The position numbers were made by a program, and so were the translations under genes. Below, in pieces: positions 8,751-17,364 of a stretch of DNA of 64,000 bases (position 1 is its first letter; the number at the start of each line of letters is the position of its first letter). The stretch spans positions 3,008,501 through 3,072,500 of the forward strand of contig NZ_LT707064.1 of the NCBI RefSeq assembly GCF_900156465.1, in the 5' to 3' direction. The notes under the pieces are model-generated. The model was not told the origin of the DNA. It made no database searches and worked only from the letters and a program-made list of their open reading frames with translations. This stretch comes from Pseudomonas sp. 7SR1 (GTDB taxonomy: Bacteria > Pseudomonadota > Gammaproteobacteria > Pseudomonadales > Pseudomonadaceae).

Positions 8751-8803
8751 ACGACCCGAAAAAGTGGCGGAGCCGACCGGCCGGATCACCTCCGCCGGGT
8801 CGT
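8751..8803 (-). terminator. Attenuator-like hairpin between peptide gene and M29-like gene
   Basis: On the minus strand the stem GGCGGAG/CTCCGCC is followed by ACTTTTTC, a Rho-independent terminator layout, and an outer stem ACGACCCG/CGGGTCGT encloses it. It begins 2 bp after the stop codon of the peptide gene. Such partial terminators let the first gene be made in excess over the second. Confidence 0.55.
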
Positions 8804-8805
8804 GC

Positions 8806-8943
8806 TTACAGAGGCCACATCGCCGTGCCGAACGGAACGACGGCATCGGCTTGCATCATTTCAACGGCGGCTTCATGGGTTGGCGCTTCAAACCATTCGT
8901 CCAGTTGCAGTTCGGTTTCCAAGTCCTTGTCCAGTGCTTGCAT
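8806..8943 (-). CDS. 45-residue peptide, possible precursor peptide
   Basis: Too short for usual gene calls but well supported: AGGAG sits 7 bases before ATG 8943. The first 33 residues are acidic and helix-prone (LETELQLDEWFEAPTHEA in the middle), and the end is quite different: VVPFGTAMWPL, hydrophobic with no charge, Cys or Ser. This leader-plus-tail layout is that of precursor peptides of ribosomally made, modified peptides. The next gene on the strand encodes an M29-like metalloprotein. I recognise no known precursor family; a small regulatory protein is the alternative. Confidence 0.55.
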   Translation of the reverse strand: MQALDKDLETELQLDEWFEAPTHEAAVEMMQADAVVPFGTAMWPL

Positions 8944-9445
8944 AGTGAATCTCCTAGATGACTTTTACGGAAATTTGCGCAGCGTTCCGGTGAGTGAGAA
9001 CTGACTGGAAGTGGCCTCGCAAAGGCTTGCCGGCAGATGCCTTGGCAAGTCGCTAAAACCTAGTCGAGGGTTTTTTGGAATGCAAAAAAAATTTTTCTAT
9101 TTTTCGTGAATAAACTTTTTATTCCATTTTCAGTGATTTTTTTACCCTGAAAAAACAGTCACCTGGAAATGTTTTTTAATTAGGAAGCTTCCTACCGTCA
9201 ATTTGCAGACGTCTTACAAGAAATTCCCATGTGGAAATTTTGCGTTACGCTCTGTAAAGAAATAATGACGAAAAGACGCCGTTCATCCGCCTCCTGACAC
9301 GGCCTTCAAGGCATGTAAGAAAAAGATTCCAGGGCAGCCGCACGGCGCTCGATCGAAAGGGGTTCCAGTGCTTGTTTCCTCACGGCAGGAAAGGTGAGAT
9401 GCGCTCCATGCCTGTCGTGCAGGTGCATAACAAGAAGGAGGCGCA
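8944..9445. other. AT-rich intergenic region
   Basis: About 500 bp without a convincing gene apart from the promoter noted at 9173-9201. The part 9060-9260 is much richer in A and T than its surroundings, with A/T runs and a small stem GAATAAA/TTTATTC at 9108-9124. Such composition is typical of horizontally gained DNA and of MvaT/H-NS binding regions (inference). Confidence 0.6.
9173..9201 (-). promoter_or_regulatory. Promoter with palindromic operator in its spacer
   Basis: Minus-strand TTGACG (9196-9201), 17 bp spacer, then TAAAAA (9173-9178). The spacer contains the perfect 14-bp palindrome TAGGAAGCTTCCTA (9181-9194), placed where a dimeric repressor would block RNA polymerase. It points toward the 45-residue peptide gene, leaving an AT-rich leader of about 220 nt. 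No regulator gene is adjacent. Confidence 0.5.
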
Positions 9446-9583
9446 ATGAACGCCGTAGCTCAACTCCATCCCTTGCGTCGTGGTGTTTCCACGTCGCTCA
9501 CTTCGAGGGCTCGCAAGGGCCTGGACCTTGATTCGCAGCCGCCCGGGATCTTCGAGGCGGCCTCATGCGATCCCGGCAAATGA
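9446..9583 (+). CDS. Possible 45-residue small protein
   Basis: An open frame with a strong AAGGAGG 4 bases before its ATG. The product starts MNAVAQLHPLRRGVST and ends EAASCDPGK; it is Arg/Ser-rich with no recognised domain. It could be a real small protein, or a chance frame upstream of the aroP promoter at about 9626. The good ribosome site is the only support. Confidence 0.25.
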   Translation: MNAVAQLHPLRRGVSTSLTSRARKGLDLDSQPPGIFEAASCDPGK

Positions 9584-9625
9584 CACGCTGATCCGGTGGT
9601 GTCTGGCAGCAGGGGGTCGGCGGTG

Positions 9626-9631
9626 TACAAT
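9626..9631 (+). promoter_or_regulatory. Probable -10 box of aroP
   Basis: TACAAT followed by GCGCC, a frequent Pseudomonas -10 context. No good -35 is visible. Transcription from here would give aroP a leader of about 245 nt. Confidence 0.35.
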
Positions 9632-9736
9632 GCGCCGCGTTTTACTGTGACCCTTCGCGTACCCACGCACCTTCAAGGTTATCCGCCTTGTTCACTCCGC
9701 CACGCCACAAGCGTGTCGGGTTCGATTTCGTCACAG

Positions 9737-9756
9737 ATAAAAACAAACAGGTGACG
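9737..9756 (+). promoter_or_regulatory. Candidate Hfq/Crc site at the leader frame's ribosome site
   Basis: The run AAAAACAA fits the AANAANAA pattern bound by Hfq with Crc in catabolite repression, and lies just before the AGGTGACG ribosome site of the 20-codon frame. The same site is the 3' arm of a stem CGTCAC/GTGACG (9729-9734 with 9751-9756). Confidence 0.4.
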
Positions 9757-9757
9757 C

Positions 9758-9820
9758 ATGACCGTTGTAAGAACGCTGAATTCCTGGTGCCTGCGCTGGG
9801 GTTTGATCGGCGCCGCTTGA
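9758..9820 (+). CDS. Leader peptide upstream of aroP, with two Trp codons
   Basis: 20 codons, MTVVRTLNSWCLRWGLIGAA, with AGGTGA just upstream of the ATG. Trp codons lie at positions 10 and 14. Directly after the second one begins GGTTTGAT (9800-9807), which can pair with ATCAAACC (9856-9863), 19 nt before the aroP ATG. A ribosome waiting at Trp14 would cover the 5' arm and open the stem near the aroP start. The layout fits Trp-dependent attenuation of an aromatic amino acid importer, but this is inferred. Confidence 0.45.
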   Translation: MTVVRTLNSWCLRWGLIGAA

Positions 9821-9881
9821 AATCCGATTCGAGTGGCAACGTCCTGACGAACATCATCAAACCTTGCGTGAGACCTTTTTC

Positions 9882-11297
9882 ATGAGTGGACAAAACTCGC
9901 ATTCAGGCGAGCTGAAACGCGGCCTGAAAAATCGACACATTCAACTGATCGCCCTCGGTGGCGCAATCGGCACCGGCCTGTTCCTCGGATCGGCGGGGGT
10001 GCTGAAGTCGGCCGGCCCGTCGATGATCCTGGGCTATGCCATCTGCGGCTTCATCGCATTCATGATCATGCGCCAGTTGGGCGAAATGATCGTCGAGGAG
10101 CCGGTAGCCGGTTCCTTCAGTCACTTCGCCCATAAGTACTGGGGCGGTTTCGCGGGCTTCCTGTCGGGCTGGAACTGCTGGATTCTGTATATCCTGGTGG
10201 GCATGTCCGAGCTGACAGCGGTGGGCAAGTACATCCACTACTGGGCGCCGGACATCCCGACCTGGGCCTCGGCGGCAGCATTTTTCATCCTGATCAACGC
10301 CATCAACCTGGCTAACGTCAAAGTCTTCGGCGAGGCCGAATTCTGGTTCGCCATCATCAAGGTCGTGGCGATTGTCGGCATGATTGCCCTGGGCAGCTAC
10401 CTGCTGGTGAGCGGTCATGGCGGGCCGCAAGCCTCGCTGACCAACCTGTGGAGCCATGGCGGATTCTTCCCCAACGGCGTGAGCGGCCTGGTGATGGCGA
10501 TGGCGATCATCATGTTCTCCTTCGGTGGCCTGGAAATGCTCGGCTTTACCGCCGCCGAAGCCGACAAACCGAAGACCGTGATTCCCAAGGCCATCAACCA
10601 GGTGATCTACCGGATCCTGATTTTCTATATCGGTGCCCTGGTGGTGCTGTTGTCCCTGACCCCCTGGGACAGCCTGTTGACCACCCTCAACGCCTCCGGC
10701 GATGCCTACAGCGGCAGTCCGTTCGTACAGGTGTTCTCGATGCTGGGCAGCAACACCGCGGCGCACATCCTCAACTTCGTGGTGCTGACCGCCGCGTTGT
10801 CGGTGTACAACAGTGGCACCTATTGCAACAGCCGCATGCTGCTGGGCATGGCCGAGCAGGGAGACGCGCCTGCCATGCTGGCCAAGATCGACAAGCGTGG
10901 CGTGCCGGTGCGCTCGATCCTTGCCTCGGCGGCGGTGACCCTGGTGGCGGTGTTGCTCAACTACCTGATTCCGCAACACGCGCTGGAGTTGCTGATGTCC
11001 CTGGTGGTCGCGACCCTGGTGATCAACTGGGCGATGATCAGCTACTCGCATTTCAAGTTCCGCCAGCACATGAACCAGGCCCGCCAGACACCGCTGTTCA
11101 AGGCGCTGTGGTATCCCTACGGCAACTACATCTGCCTGGCGTTCGTGGTGTTCATCCTGGGCGTGATGTTGCTGATCCCCGGTATCCAGATCTCGGTCTA
11201 TGCGATTCCGGTGTGGGTGGCGTTCATGTGGGTCTGCTACCTGGTCAAGAACAAGCGCAGTGCCAGGCAGGAATTGGTCGTGGCGCCTGCCAAGTAA
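9882..11297 (+). CDS. aroP: Aromatic amino acid permease AroP
   Basis: 471 residues of the amino acid-polyamine-organocation (APC) family with 12 membrane helices. It follows E. coli AroP closely: LKRGLKNRHIQLIALGGAIGTGLFLGS, MRQLGEMIVEEPVAGSFSHFA, NAINLANVKVFGEAEFWFAIIKV, FSFGGLEMLGFTAAEAD and CNSRMLLGMAEQGDAP. It imports Phe, Tyr and Trp with protons. ATG 9882 (MSGQNSHSGELKRG) fits the family; its ribosome site is weak, which fits control by the leader. No gene follows closely. Confidence 0.92.
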   Translation: MSGQNSHSGELKRGLKNRHIQLIALGGAIGTGLFLGSAGVLKSAGPSMILGYAICGFIAFMIMRQLGEMIVEEPVAGSFSHFAHKYWGGFAGFLSGWNCWILYILVGMSELTAVGKYIHYWAPDIPTWASAAAFFILINAINLANVKVFGEAEFWFAIIKVVAIVGMIALGSYLLVSGHGGPQASLTNLWSHGGFFPNGVSGLVMAMAIIMFSFGGLEMLGFTAAEADKPKTVIPKAINQVIYRILIFYIGALVVLLSLTPWDSLLTTLNASGDAYSGSPFVQVFSMLGSNTAAHILNFVVLTAALSVYNSGTYCNSRMLLGMAEQGDAPAMLAKIDKRGVPVRSILASAAVTLVAVLLNYLIPQHALELLMSLVVATLVINWAMISYSHFKFRQHMNQARQTPLFKALWYPYGNYICLAFVVFILGVMLLIPGIQISVYAIPVWVAFMWVCYLVKNKRSARQELVVAPAK

Positions 11298-11305
11298 GCA
11301 CGAAA

Positions 11306-11398
11306 CCCTGTGGGAGCGAACTCGCTCGCGATGGTGGGTCAGCAATATCAAGGGTGACTGACACACTGCAATCGCGAGCAAGCTCGCTCCCACAGGGT
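11306..11398. repeat. REPIN (inverted REP pair)
   Basis: GTGGGAGCGAACTCGCTCGCGAT and its inverse, about 40 bp apart, between aroP and arfB. Same core as the pairs at 37378, 41129, 43994, 44930, 57396 and 60341. Confidence 0.85.
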
Positions 11399-11456
11399 TA
11401 GGCGTTGTCTGGGGTATTCGGGGTATCCTGAGCGTCCTGATACCGGACCCTTTCCC

Positions 11457-11870
11457 ATGCTGGTGATTTCCAACACAGTGCACATTCCGGACGCCGAGAT
11501 CGAATTGACGGCCATCCGTGCCCAGGGCGCCGGCGGGCAGAACGTCAACAAGGTGTCCAGCGCCGTGCACTTGCGCTTCGACATTCCGGCCTCGTCCTTG
11601 CCCGAGTTCTACAAGGAACGGTTGCTGGCCCTGCGTGACAGCCGCATTACCGGCGACGGTGTGCTGGTCATCAAGGCCCAGCAGTACCGCACGCAGGAAC
11701 AGAACCGGGCTGACGCCCTGGCGCGCCTGACCGAACTGATTCTCGGTGCCATCAAGGTGGAGAAGAAGCGTCGCCCGACCAAACCGACCCTGGGCTCCAA
11801 GACCCGTCGCCTGGAATCCAAGACCCGTCGCGGCTCGATCAAGGCCGGGCGCGGTAAGGTGGACTTCTAA
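11457..11870 (+). CDS. arfB: Alternative ribosome-rescue factor B
   Basis: 137 residues. The catalytic GGQ motif of peptidyl-tRNA hydrolases is in [23 protein letters not shown], and the Lys/Arg-rich tail ([20 protein letters not shown]) is the part that enters the mRNA channel of stalled ribosomes. The length fits ArfB (YaeJ), not full release factors. It frees nascent chains from ribosomes without a stop codon. Confidence 0.92.
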   Translation: MLVISNTVHIPDAEIELTAIRAQGAGGQNVNKVSSAVHLRFDIPASSLPEFYKERLLALRDSRITGDGVLVIKAQQYRTQEQNRADALARLTELILGAIKVEKKRRPTKPTLGSKTRRLESKTRRGSIKAGRGKVDF

Positions 11871-11891
11871 TGGGATAATAGAGGTAGCCCA

Positions 11892-13091
11892 CTAGATTCG
11901 CTCCCGTTCCTCGCGATACCTCGGCGCCTGTCGGTACAGATAGATGCTCAATGCCAGCCCGCCCAGGGCCGCCAACGCAGCGAACAGAAAGATCGAGGCA
12001 AAGCCAAAACCCGCGGCAATGGCCCCAGCCAACGGTCCGGTGATCCCCAGCGATAAATCGATGAACAGCGAATAGGCACCCACCGCCGCGCCGCGGCTGG
12101 AAGCCGGTACCAGGTTGACCGCTTCCACCCCCAGGGCCGGAAATACCAGGGAAAAGCCGAACCCGCTCAACGCCGCGCCCGCCAATGCCCAATGGGCATC
12201 GGGTGCCAGCCACAACAGCAGCAGGCCCAGGGTCTCCACCGACAGGCAGGCAATTGCCACGCGGAAACCGCCCAGACGGTTGATCAGGTTGCCGAACAGC
12301 AAGCGTGCCCCGATGAAGCAGGCGCCGAACAAGCTCAGGCACAACACTGCGTTATCCCAATGTTGCGTCGCGTAATACAGCGTGATGAACGTTGCGATGG
12401 TGCCAAAGCCGATGGAGCCCAAGGCCAGGCCGCTACCATGCGGCAGGACGCGTCCCAGCACATGCACGAAGGGCAGCCGTTCGCCAGCGACGATGGGCGC
12501 GGCGGTTTTCGGCCAGGCCAATGCCACCCCCAGCACCGCCAGCAGGATGATGCTGACGCCCATGCTCCAGAGGCCCAGGGACTTGACCAACCACACCCCC
12601 AGCGGGGCGCCAATCGCCAGCGCGCCGTAGCTGGCGATGCCGTTCCAGGAAATCACCTTGGCGGTATTCGCCGCGCCGACCCGGCCGATGCCCCAGCCAA
12701 TCGAGCCCGAACCTACCAGGCTTTCCGCGCTCCCCAGCACCAGGCGCCCGATGAGCAGGCTGATCAGGCTCAGGGTCGGCAACTCATGGGGCCAGGCGGA
12801 TACCAGCATGAATACACCGCTCAGCCCGCACCCGGCAAGGCCGAACATGACGGCGCGCTTGCTGCCGAGGTTGTCGATGATTCGACCGGCGTAAGGACGG
12901 CTGAGGAGTGTCGCCAGGTACTGGACGCTGATCACCAGCCCGGCGATGACCGCGCCGAACCCCAGCTCGCCGTGGACGAAACCGGGCAGCACGGCCAGGG
13001 GAATGCCGATGTTCAGGTAGCCAATGAAGGTGAACAGGACGATGGAAACGACTTGCAGCGTGACCGCCAGGGGGCGCTGGGAATCTGACAT
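11892..13091 (-). CDS. MFS efflux transporter, YhhS/YfcJ-like
   Basis: 399 residues, 12 predicted helices. Typical MFS loop after helix 2-3: [22 protein letters not shown]; the second half has [18 protein letters not shown]. The pattern fits the UPF0226 group (E. coli YhhS/YfcJ), thought to export arabinose or other small molecules. ATG 13091 is chosen over GTG 13106; neither has a strong ribosome site. Substrate unknown. Confidence 0.75.
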   Translation of the reverse strand: MSDSQRPLAVTLQVVSIVLFTFIGYLNIGIPLAVLPGFVHGELGFGAVIAGLVISVQYLATLLSRPYAGRIIDNLGSKRAVMFGLAGCGLSGVFMLVSAWPHELPTLSLISLLIGRLVLGSAESLVGSGSIGWGIGRVGAANTAKVISWNGIASYGALAIGAPLGVWLVKSLGLWSMGVSIILLAVLGVALAWPKTAAPIVAGERLPFVHVLGRVLPHGSGLALGSIGFGTIATFITLYYATQHWDNAVLCLSLFGACFIGARLLFGNLINRLGGFRVAIACLSVETLGLLLLWLAPDAHWALAGAALSGFGFSLVFPALGVEAVNLVPASSRGAAVGAYSLFIDLSLGITGPLAGAIAAGFGFASIFLFAALAALGGLALSIYLYRQAPRYREERERI

Positions 13092-13174
13092 GGGGAAAGG
13101 GTCCACGGAACAGCGAAATAGATAGGCTGCTTATGATAACGGCGGACGTGGTATCCAGGCGTGAAAAAGTAGAA

Positions 13175-13387
13175 CTATTTGCCCCTCGCCGATCCGTCGT
13201 CGTCTTTCCCGGCTACCAGTTGCGTGGTCACCAGGGCGGCGATGGCATTTTCCTCGCTACCGAAACGCGCCAGCAGCGCAGCCTGTTTCTCGGGGGAAAG
13301 GCGTGTCCAGACATCGACCATTTTCTCGGCGGTGCCGATCAGTACGCTGGCCTGGGCTTCGCTGAAGGTAGATGTGTCGTCGGTCAT
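13175..13387 (-). CDS. Small hypothetical protein
   Basis: 70 residues, MTDDTSTFSEAQASVLIG at the start, then a helical middle (EKMVDVWTRLSPEKQAALLARFG) and an acidic-basic tail. No membrane segment or known domain. The start at 13387 begins the coherent part of the frame. It lies alone between the MFS gene and another small gene. Confidence 0.5.
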   Translation of the reverse strand: MTDDTSTFSEAQASVLIGTAEKMVDVWTRLSPEKQAALLARFGSEENAIAALVTTQLVAGKDDDGSARGK

Positions 13388-13470
13388 GGCGGGACTCGGG
13401 TTCAGGCAGTGTGGAAAACGCATCTTAGCGTTTTCCACACGGTCTGGTGTTGCGGCTGGATCAGTGTGAA

Positions 13471-13614
13471 TCAGTTTTCGCTGTCGGCCTGGCGGCGTTC
13501 TGCGGCTTCTTTGGGCTCGGGTTGGCGGGCGTCAGGTTGCCCCCCAGCTTGTCGCGTGGTCGTCTGCTCAGTTTCGTGCAGGCTTGGGAAGGGGAGATTG
13601 GGAATCTCGTGCAT
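13471..13614 (-). CDS. Small hypothetical protein, 47 residues
   Basis: Begins MHEIPNLPFPSLHE and continues Gln/Pro/Glu-rich and probably disordered. A clear GAGGAG lies 6 bases before the ATG at 13614, which is the main evidence for translation. Function unknown. Confidence 0.5.
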   Translation of the reverse strand: MHEIPNLPFPSLHETEQTTTRQAGGQPDARQPEPKEAAERRQADSEN

Positions 13615-13940
13615 ATCGCGCTCCTCGCAAAGTCTGTTGACAGATCGGGTAGATCCGCGCTTTTTCAAAGCCTGGGCAGGATACAGCAGGAGAAATGACA
13701 AAAAGACTTTTAAATCCCGTTCGGCCGACAAAAGGGCTTGTCCAGACAGGCCTATGCAAGCCCGCCGTCAGGCGCCAACAATCGGATGAACGGTGATCGC
13801 AAGCGCTCAAGAACGCGGATGACAGGTCGATGTTCAAGACATATCCCCGCATTCATGCCGTGACATGGCTTGCGCGAGACAAGGAAGTCCGGACGCACTG
13901 TTCGGGGCCTGGCCTTATTACTTCCTGGAGAGCTGCCTCC

Positions 13941-15566
13941 ATGTTTCTGCAAAAATCCCTGAGAGCCCAGATTCTTGCTCTGCTGAGCGGGAGCCTGCTG
14001 GCGATGTTGCTGATCGCCCTGGCGTCCTTTCATTTCCTTTCCGATGGCATCCAGAACTATCGAAGCCTGATCGATGGGCCGCTGCGCGCCTCGCAGTTGA
14101 TCGATGAGGCCAACCTGCAATTCAAGGTGCAGGTCCAGGAGTGGAAAAACGTGCTGTTGCGTGGCAAGCAACCGGCGGACCTGGATAAGTACTGGAAGCA
14201 GTTCGAGGATCGCCAGCGCGATGTCCAGGGGATCCTGGGAGAATTGATCGGGCGCGAAGGTGTACCGGCAACCATCAAGACCCGCCTTGAACAATTGCGC
14301 AGCGAACATCGTCAGTTGGGCGCGGCCTATCAGAAGGGCCGTGATGCTTTCGTCGCTGCGGGCGGCGATGCGGCGGCAGGCGACGCCGCAGTCAAGGGTG
14401 TCGACCGCGCAACCAGCGAGCAGATGAGCGAACTGGTCATCGAGCTTCGCAAGCTGAGCAAGGAGCAGTCGGTGCTGATCAGTGCCGGTGCCGATCGAAC
14501 GATCCTGTCGGGCACCGCAATCATGCTGGTGTCGGGCCTGCTGATCGGTGTGTTCAGCCTGTGGCTGGTCAATCGCAACCTGGTACAGCCCATCCGGAGC
14601 CTGATTGCATACGTGACTCAACTGAGCCGCGGCCGTTTCGCCGAGCGAGTGGTCAGCCACCGCCAGGATGAACTGGGCGACCTGGCCCTGGCGGCCAATA
14701 CCTTGCGTGATTTTCTCGCCGAAACTTTCTCGCGCTTGCAGCGCAGTGCTTCGGAGCTGGACAGCGCCAGCGGCGAACTCAATGCCATCGCCGGCCTGAT
14801 GAGCCAGGGCACCAACGAGCAATTCGAACGTACCGACCAGGTCGCCACGGCGATGAACGAGATGTCCGCCACTGCCCAGGAGGTGGCGCGCCACGCCGCC
14901 GACGCCGCGCGGGCGGCCGACGATGCCGATCATTCGGCGCAGCAGGGCGAGAAGGTCATGCAGGGAACCATCCATACCATCACACGCATGCGCGGCGAAA
15001 TCGCCAATACCGCCACGGTGATCCGCCAGCTGGAAACCGACAGCGGGCGCATCGGCAAAGTGCTCGAAGTGATTCGCGGCATCGCCGAACAAACCAATCT
15101 GCTGGCCCTCAACGCGGCCATCGAAGCGGCCCGTGCCGGTGAGGCCGGGCGCGGCTTCGCGGTAGTGGCCGATGAAGTGCGCAGCCTGGCGCAGCGTACG
15201 GCCTCTTCCATCATCGAGATCAACCAGATCATCCAGACCGTGCAAACCGGCGCGGTGGACGCGGCCCAGGCCATCGAAAGCGGCCAGACCCGCAGCGAGG
15301 AAAGCGTGCAACAGGTGACCCAGGCTGGAGCCATGCTCGAACGTATCACCCAGGCTGTGGAGGCGATCCGCGACATGAACCGCCAGATCGCCACGGCTGC
15401 GGAAGAACAGACGTCGGTGGCCGAGGATATTTCGCGCAACCTGACCGAAATCACCTGTATCGCCAGCACCAACCTGGACAACGTACAGCGCACTGAAACC
15501 GCCAGTAGAGGCCTGCATGGCTTGTCGGGGCAGTTGAACGAAGTGACGGCGCGGTTGAGTGCCTGA
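13941..15566 (+). CDS. Methyl-accepting chemotaxis protein
   Basis: 541 residues: membrane helix at about 10-32, periplasmic region of about 155 residues (mostly helical, four-helix-bundle-like), second helix at about 189-210, HAMP domain, and a signalling domain with the conserved hairpin tip ([26 protein letters not shown]). It senses an unknown ligand and controls CheA. ATG 13941 has GGAG upstream and gives the usual short cytoplasmic start before helix 1; the open frame continues 111 bp further up without merit. No CheB/CheR pentapeptide at the end. Confidence 0.9.
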   Translation: MFLQKSLRAQILALLSGSLLAMLLIALASFHFLSDGIQNYRSLIDGPLRASQLIDEANLQFKVQVQEWKNVLLRGKQPADLDKYWKQFEDRQRDVQGILGELIGREGVPATIKTRLEQLRSEHRQLGAAYQKGRDAFVAAGGDAAAGDAAVKGVDRATSEQMSELVIELRKLSKEQSVLISAGADRTILSGTAIMLVSGLLIGVFSLWLVNRNLVQPIRSLIAYVTQLSRGRFAERVVSHRQDELGDLALAANTLRDFLAETFSRLQRSASELDSASGELNAIAGLMSQGTNEQFERTDQVATAMNEMSATAQEVARHAADAARAADDADHSAQQGEKVMQGTIHTITRMRGEIANTATVIRQLETDSGRIGKVLEVIRGIAEQTNLLALNAAIEAARAGEAGRGFAVVADEVRSLAQRTASSIIEINQIIQTVQTGAVDAAQAIESGQTRSEESVQQVTQAGAMLERITQAVEAIRDMNRQIATAAEEQTSVAEDISRNLTEITCIASTNLDNVQRTETASRGLHGLSGQLNEVTARLSA

Positions 15567-15592
15567 CCTGCTTTATCCGGGCAGGCTGTCGC

Positions 15593-15628
15593 AGTCGTGG
15601 CGAGGGGGGGATCGCTCTCGCCACGACT
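15593..15628. repeat. Perfect 12-bp inverted repeat, REP-like
   Basis: AGTCGTGGCGAG and its inverse CTCGCCACGACT, 12 bp apart, between the convergent chemoreceptor and CorA-type genes. No T-run, so a REP remnant or weak terminator. Confidence 0.5.
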
Positions 15629-15671
15629 GATTCCGGCGCACCGTCGCCTCAGGACGTTGGCAAGGCCTGGC

Positions 15672-16694
15672 TCAATAGTCGCGTCGCTTACGGAACGCCC
15701 ATCGACCGGCGATCAGTGTGAAGGTCGCCACCAGCACTACCAGGACCCAGAAACCTTCGGGATCGTCTGCAAGGGGCACGCCGCCGACGTTCATGCCAAA
15801 GAAACCGGCGATGATGTTGATGGGCAAGGCCAGTACCGTGACCACCGTCAGGGTGAACAGGGAACGGTTGGTCTGTTCGTTGAGATTGGCGGCGATTTCT
15901 TCCTGCAGCAGCTTGATCCGCTCGCTCAACGCGGTGAGGTCGTTGATGATCAGGGCAAACTCCTCAGTGGATTTGCGCAGTTCCTTGACGTCTTCTTTCT
16001 GCAACCACTGCGGCGGGCGGTTGAGCAGGCGCAGCAGCGAACCCGGTTCCAGGGCCAGCAGCCGTTGCAGACGCACCAGTACCCGGCGGTTGGCGCCCAG
16101 TTCTGCGCGGTTGGTTGAAAGTCGCGACGACAGCAGCTCATCCTCGATCTGGTCGACGCTGAGGCTGGTCTTGCGCACGATCTGAGTCAGCACTTCGCCC
16201 TGATCGCGTAGCAAGTGCACGAGCAATTCCAGTGGCGAGCGAAAGCATTCGCCGGCCTTGACCGAAGAGCGCAGCTTGTCCACCGAGTGCAGGGGTTGCA
16301 GGCGTGCGCTGACAATCAATCGGCTGTGCACGCAAACCCACAGGGTGGAGACGTCCGAGGAAACCATGCTGCTGAGGTTGAACACCACGTCGTTGACCAC
16401 TGCCAGCAGCGCCGAATCGACATGCTCGATGCGGGTCGAACGCGAGCCTTCATGCAAGGCTTCGAAAAATTCCTGTGGCAGGCGCAGATGGCTTTTCATC
16501 CAGCGTTCGCACGCCGCGTGGGCCAGGTTCAGGTGCAGCCAGAGGAATGCATTGTCGTCTTGCGATTGCTGCAGATATTGCAGGGCCTGCGCCGAGTCGA
16601 TCTCCCGCCCGCGTTCGCCGGGTTTGAAACGAAATCCATAGAGCAGGCCGAACAGGTCCGGGTCGCGATGGCTTTGGTCGAGGCTGTGGTTCAT
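15672..16694 (-). CDS. CorA-family divalent cation transporter, ZntB-like
   Basis: 340 residues: a long cytoplasmic N-terminal domain, then two C-terminal membrane helices with the selectivity motif in FFGMNVGG, and a basic end (RKRRDY). CorA proteins are pentameric channels for Mg, Co or Zn; the GMNVGG form with a short tail fits the ZntB side (inference). I start at ATG 16694 (MNHSLDQSHRDPDLFG); an in-frame ATG at 16751 adds 19 polar residues and is the alternative. Confidence 0.8.
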   Translation of the reverse strand: MNHSLDQSHRDPDLFGLLYGFRFKPGERGREIDSAQALQYLQQSQDDNAFLWLHLNLAHAACERWMKSHLRLPQEFFEALHEGSRSTRIEHVDSALLAVVNDVVFNLSSMVSSDVSTLWVCVHSRLIVSARLQPLHSVDKLRSSVKAGECFRSPLELLVHLLRDQGEVLTQIVRKTSLSVDQIEDELLSSRLSTNRAELGANRRVLVRLQRLLALEPGSLLRLLNRPPQWLQKEDVKELRKSTEEFALIINDLTALSERIKLLQEEIAANLNEQTNRSLFTLTVVTVLALPINIIAGFFGMNVGGVPLADDPEGFWVLVVLVATFTLIAGRWAFRKRRDY

Positions 16695-16846
16695 GAGGTC
16701 TCGCTGGCGGGAAGTGCCTGTGGCATCCACAGGTTCACTTGAGGCCATCATCGCAAGCTTTCTTGATGGTTGTGTGACAGTTGGACGGCAAGGGTATGGC
16801 CTGAAAGAGCCGGGTTGCGCAATGGAGTTACAAGTTCTTTCACCTG

Positions 16847-16886
16847 GAAAAAACAAAGCCGCACAACTCGAAAGTTGTGCGGCTTT
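16847..16886 (-). terminator. Rho-independent terminator of the PepSY gene
   Basis: Minus-strand stem AAAGCCGCACAACT/AGTTGTGCGGCTTT followed by GTTTTTT, 18 bp after the stop of the gene at 16905. Confidence 0.85.
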
Positions 16887-16904
16887 TATTGTCTTGCCTG
16901 CGAA

Positions 16905-17210
16905 TTATCTGTCTTGCTTGTTGCTGAGGACTTTGCCGGTTGTCGCATCGAAGTCGACATCGAACTCTTTGCCGTCGGCGGTTTTCAGTTCCACTTCATA
17001 TTCGTAACCATTGAAGTGGTTATCCAGGTCAGTGTCGGTGATGGTGGCGCCCGGGTGCAGTTTCAGGGCTTCCTCATTCATCGACTCCAGGGATTTGATC
17101 TTGCCTTCCTTGACCAGTTGTGGAACCTGGTCGATGCGTACGTCCGCTTGGGCCAGGCCAGCGGTGAGGGTCAGGGCGGCGGCGGTGAACAGGGCAGTCA
17201 AAGTTTTCAT
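16905..17210 (-). CDS. Exported PepSY-domain protein
   Basis: 101 residues: signal peptide (MKTLTALFTAAALTLTAGLAQA) and one PepSY domain ending in the typical YEVELKTADGKEFDVDFDATTGKVL. PepSY proteins are often inhibitors or sensors attached to periplasmic proteases or two-component systems. ATG 17210 has AAGGAAAG upstream. It stands alone with its own terminator. Confidence 0.85.
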   Translation of the reverse strand: MKTLTALFTAAALTLTAGLAQADVRIDQVPQLVKEGKIKSLESMNEEALKLHPGATITDTDLDNHFNGYEYEVELKTADGKEFDVDFDATTGKVLSNKQDR

Positions 17211-17364
17211 AAGTTCTTTCCTTGGTGTCATCGAAAGGGTGTGTTGTTTAAGTGGGCTCAGGCTAACTCTGGCAACTTAATTCACCCTTAATTTCAAAAG
17301 AATCAAGAAAAGCGCAGAACAAGGCCTATGGGCCCAATGTGTTCAACCCATAGGCTGACGTAGT

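Noticed and set aside
9903..11570. 555-codon minus-strand frame across aroP
   Set aside because: Antisense shadow of a GC-rich gene; composition is His/Gln/Arg-rich with no domain.
13830..13940. N-terminal extension of the chemoreceptor
   Set aside because: No ribosome site and an odd polar start; ATG 13941 has GGAG and begins the first membrane helix.
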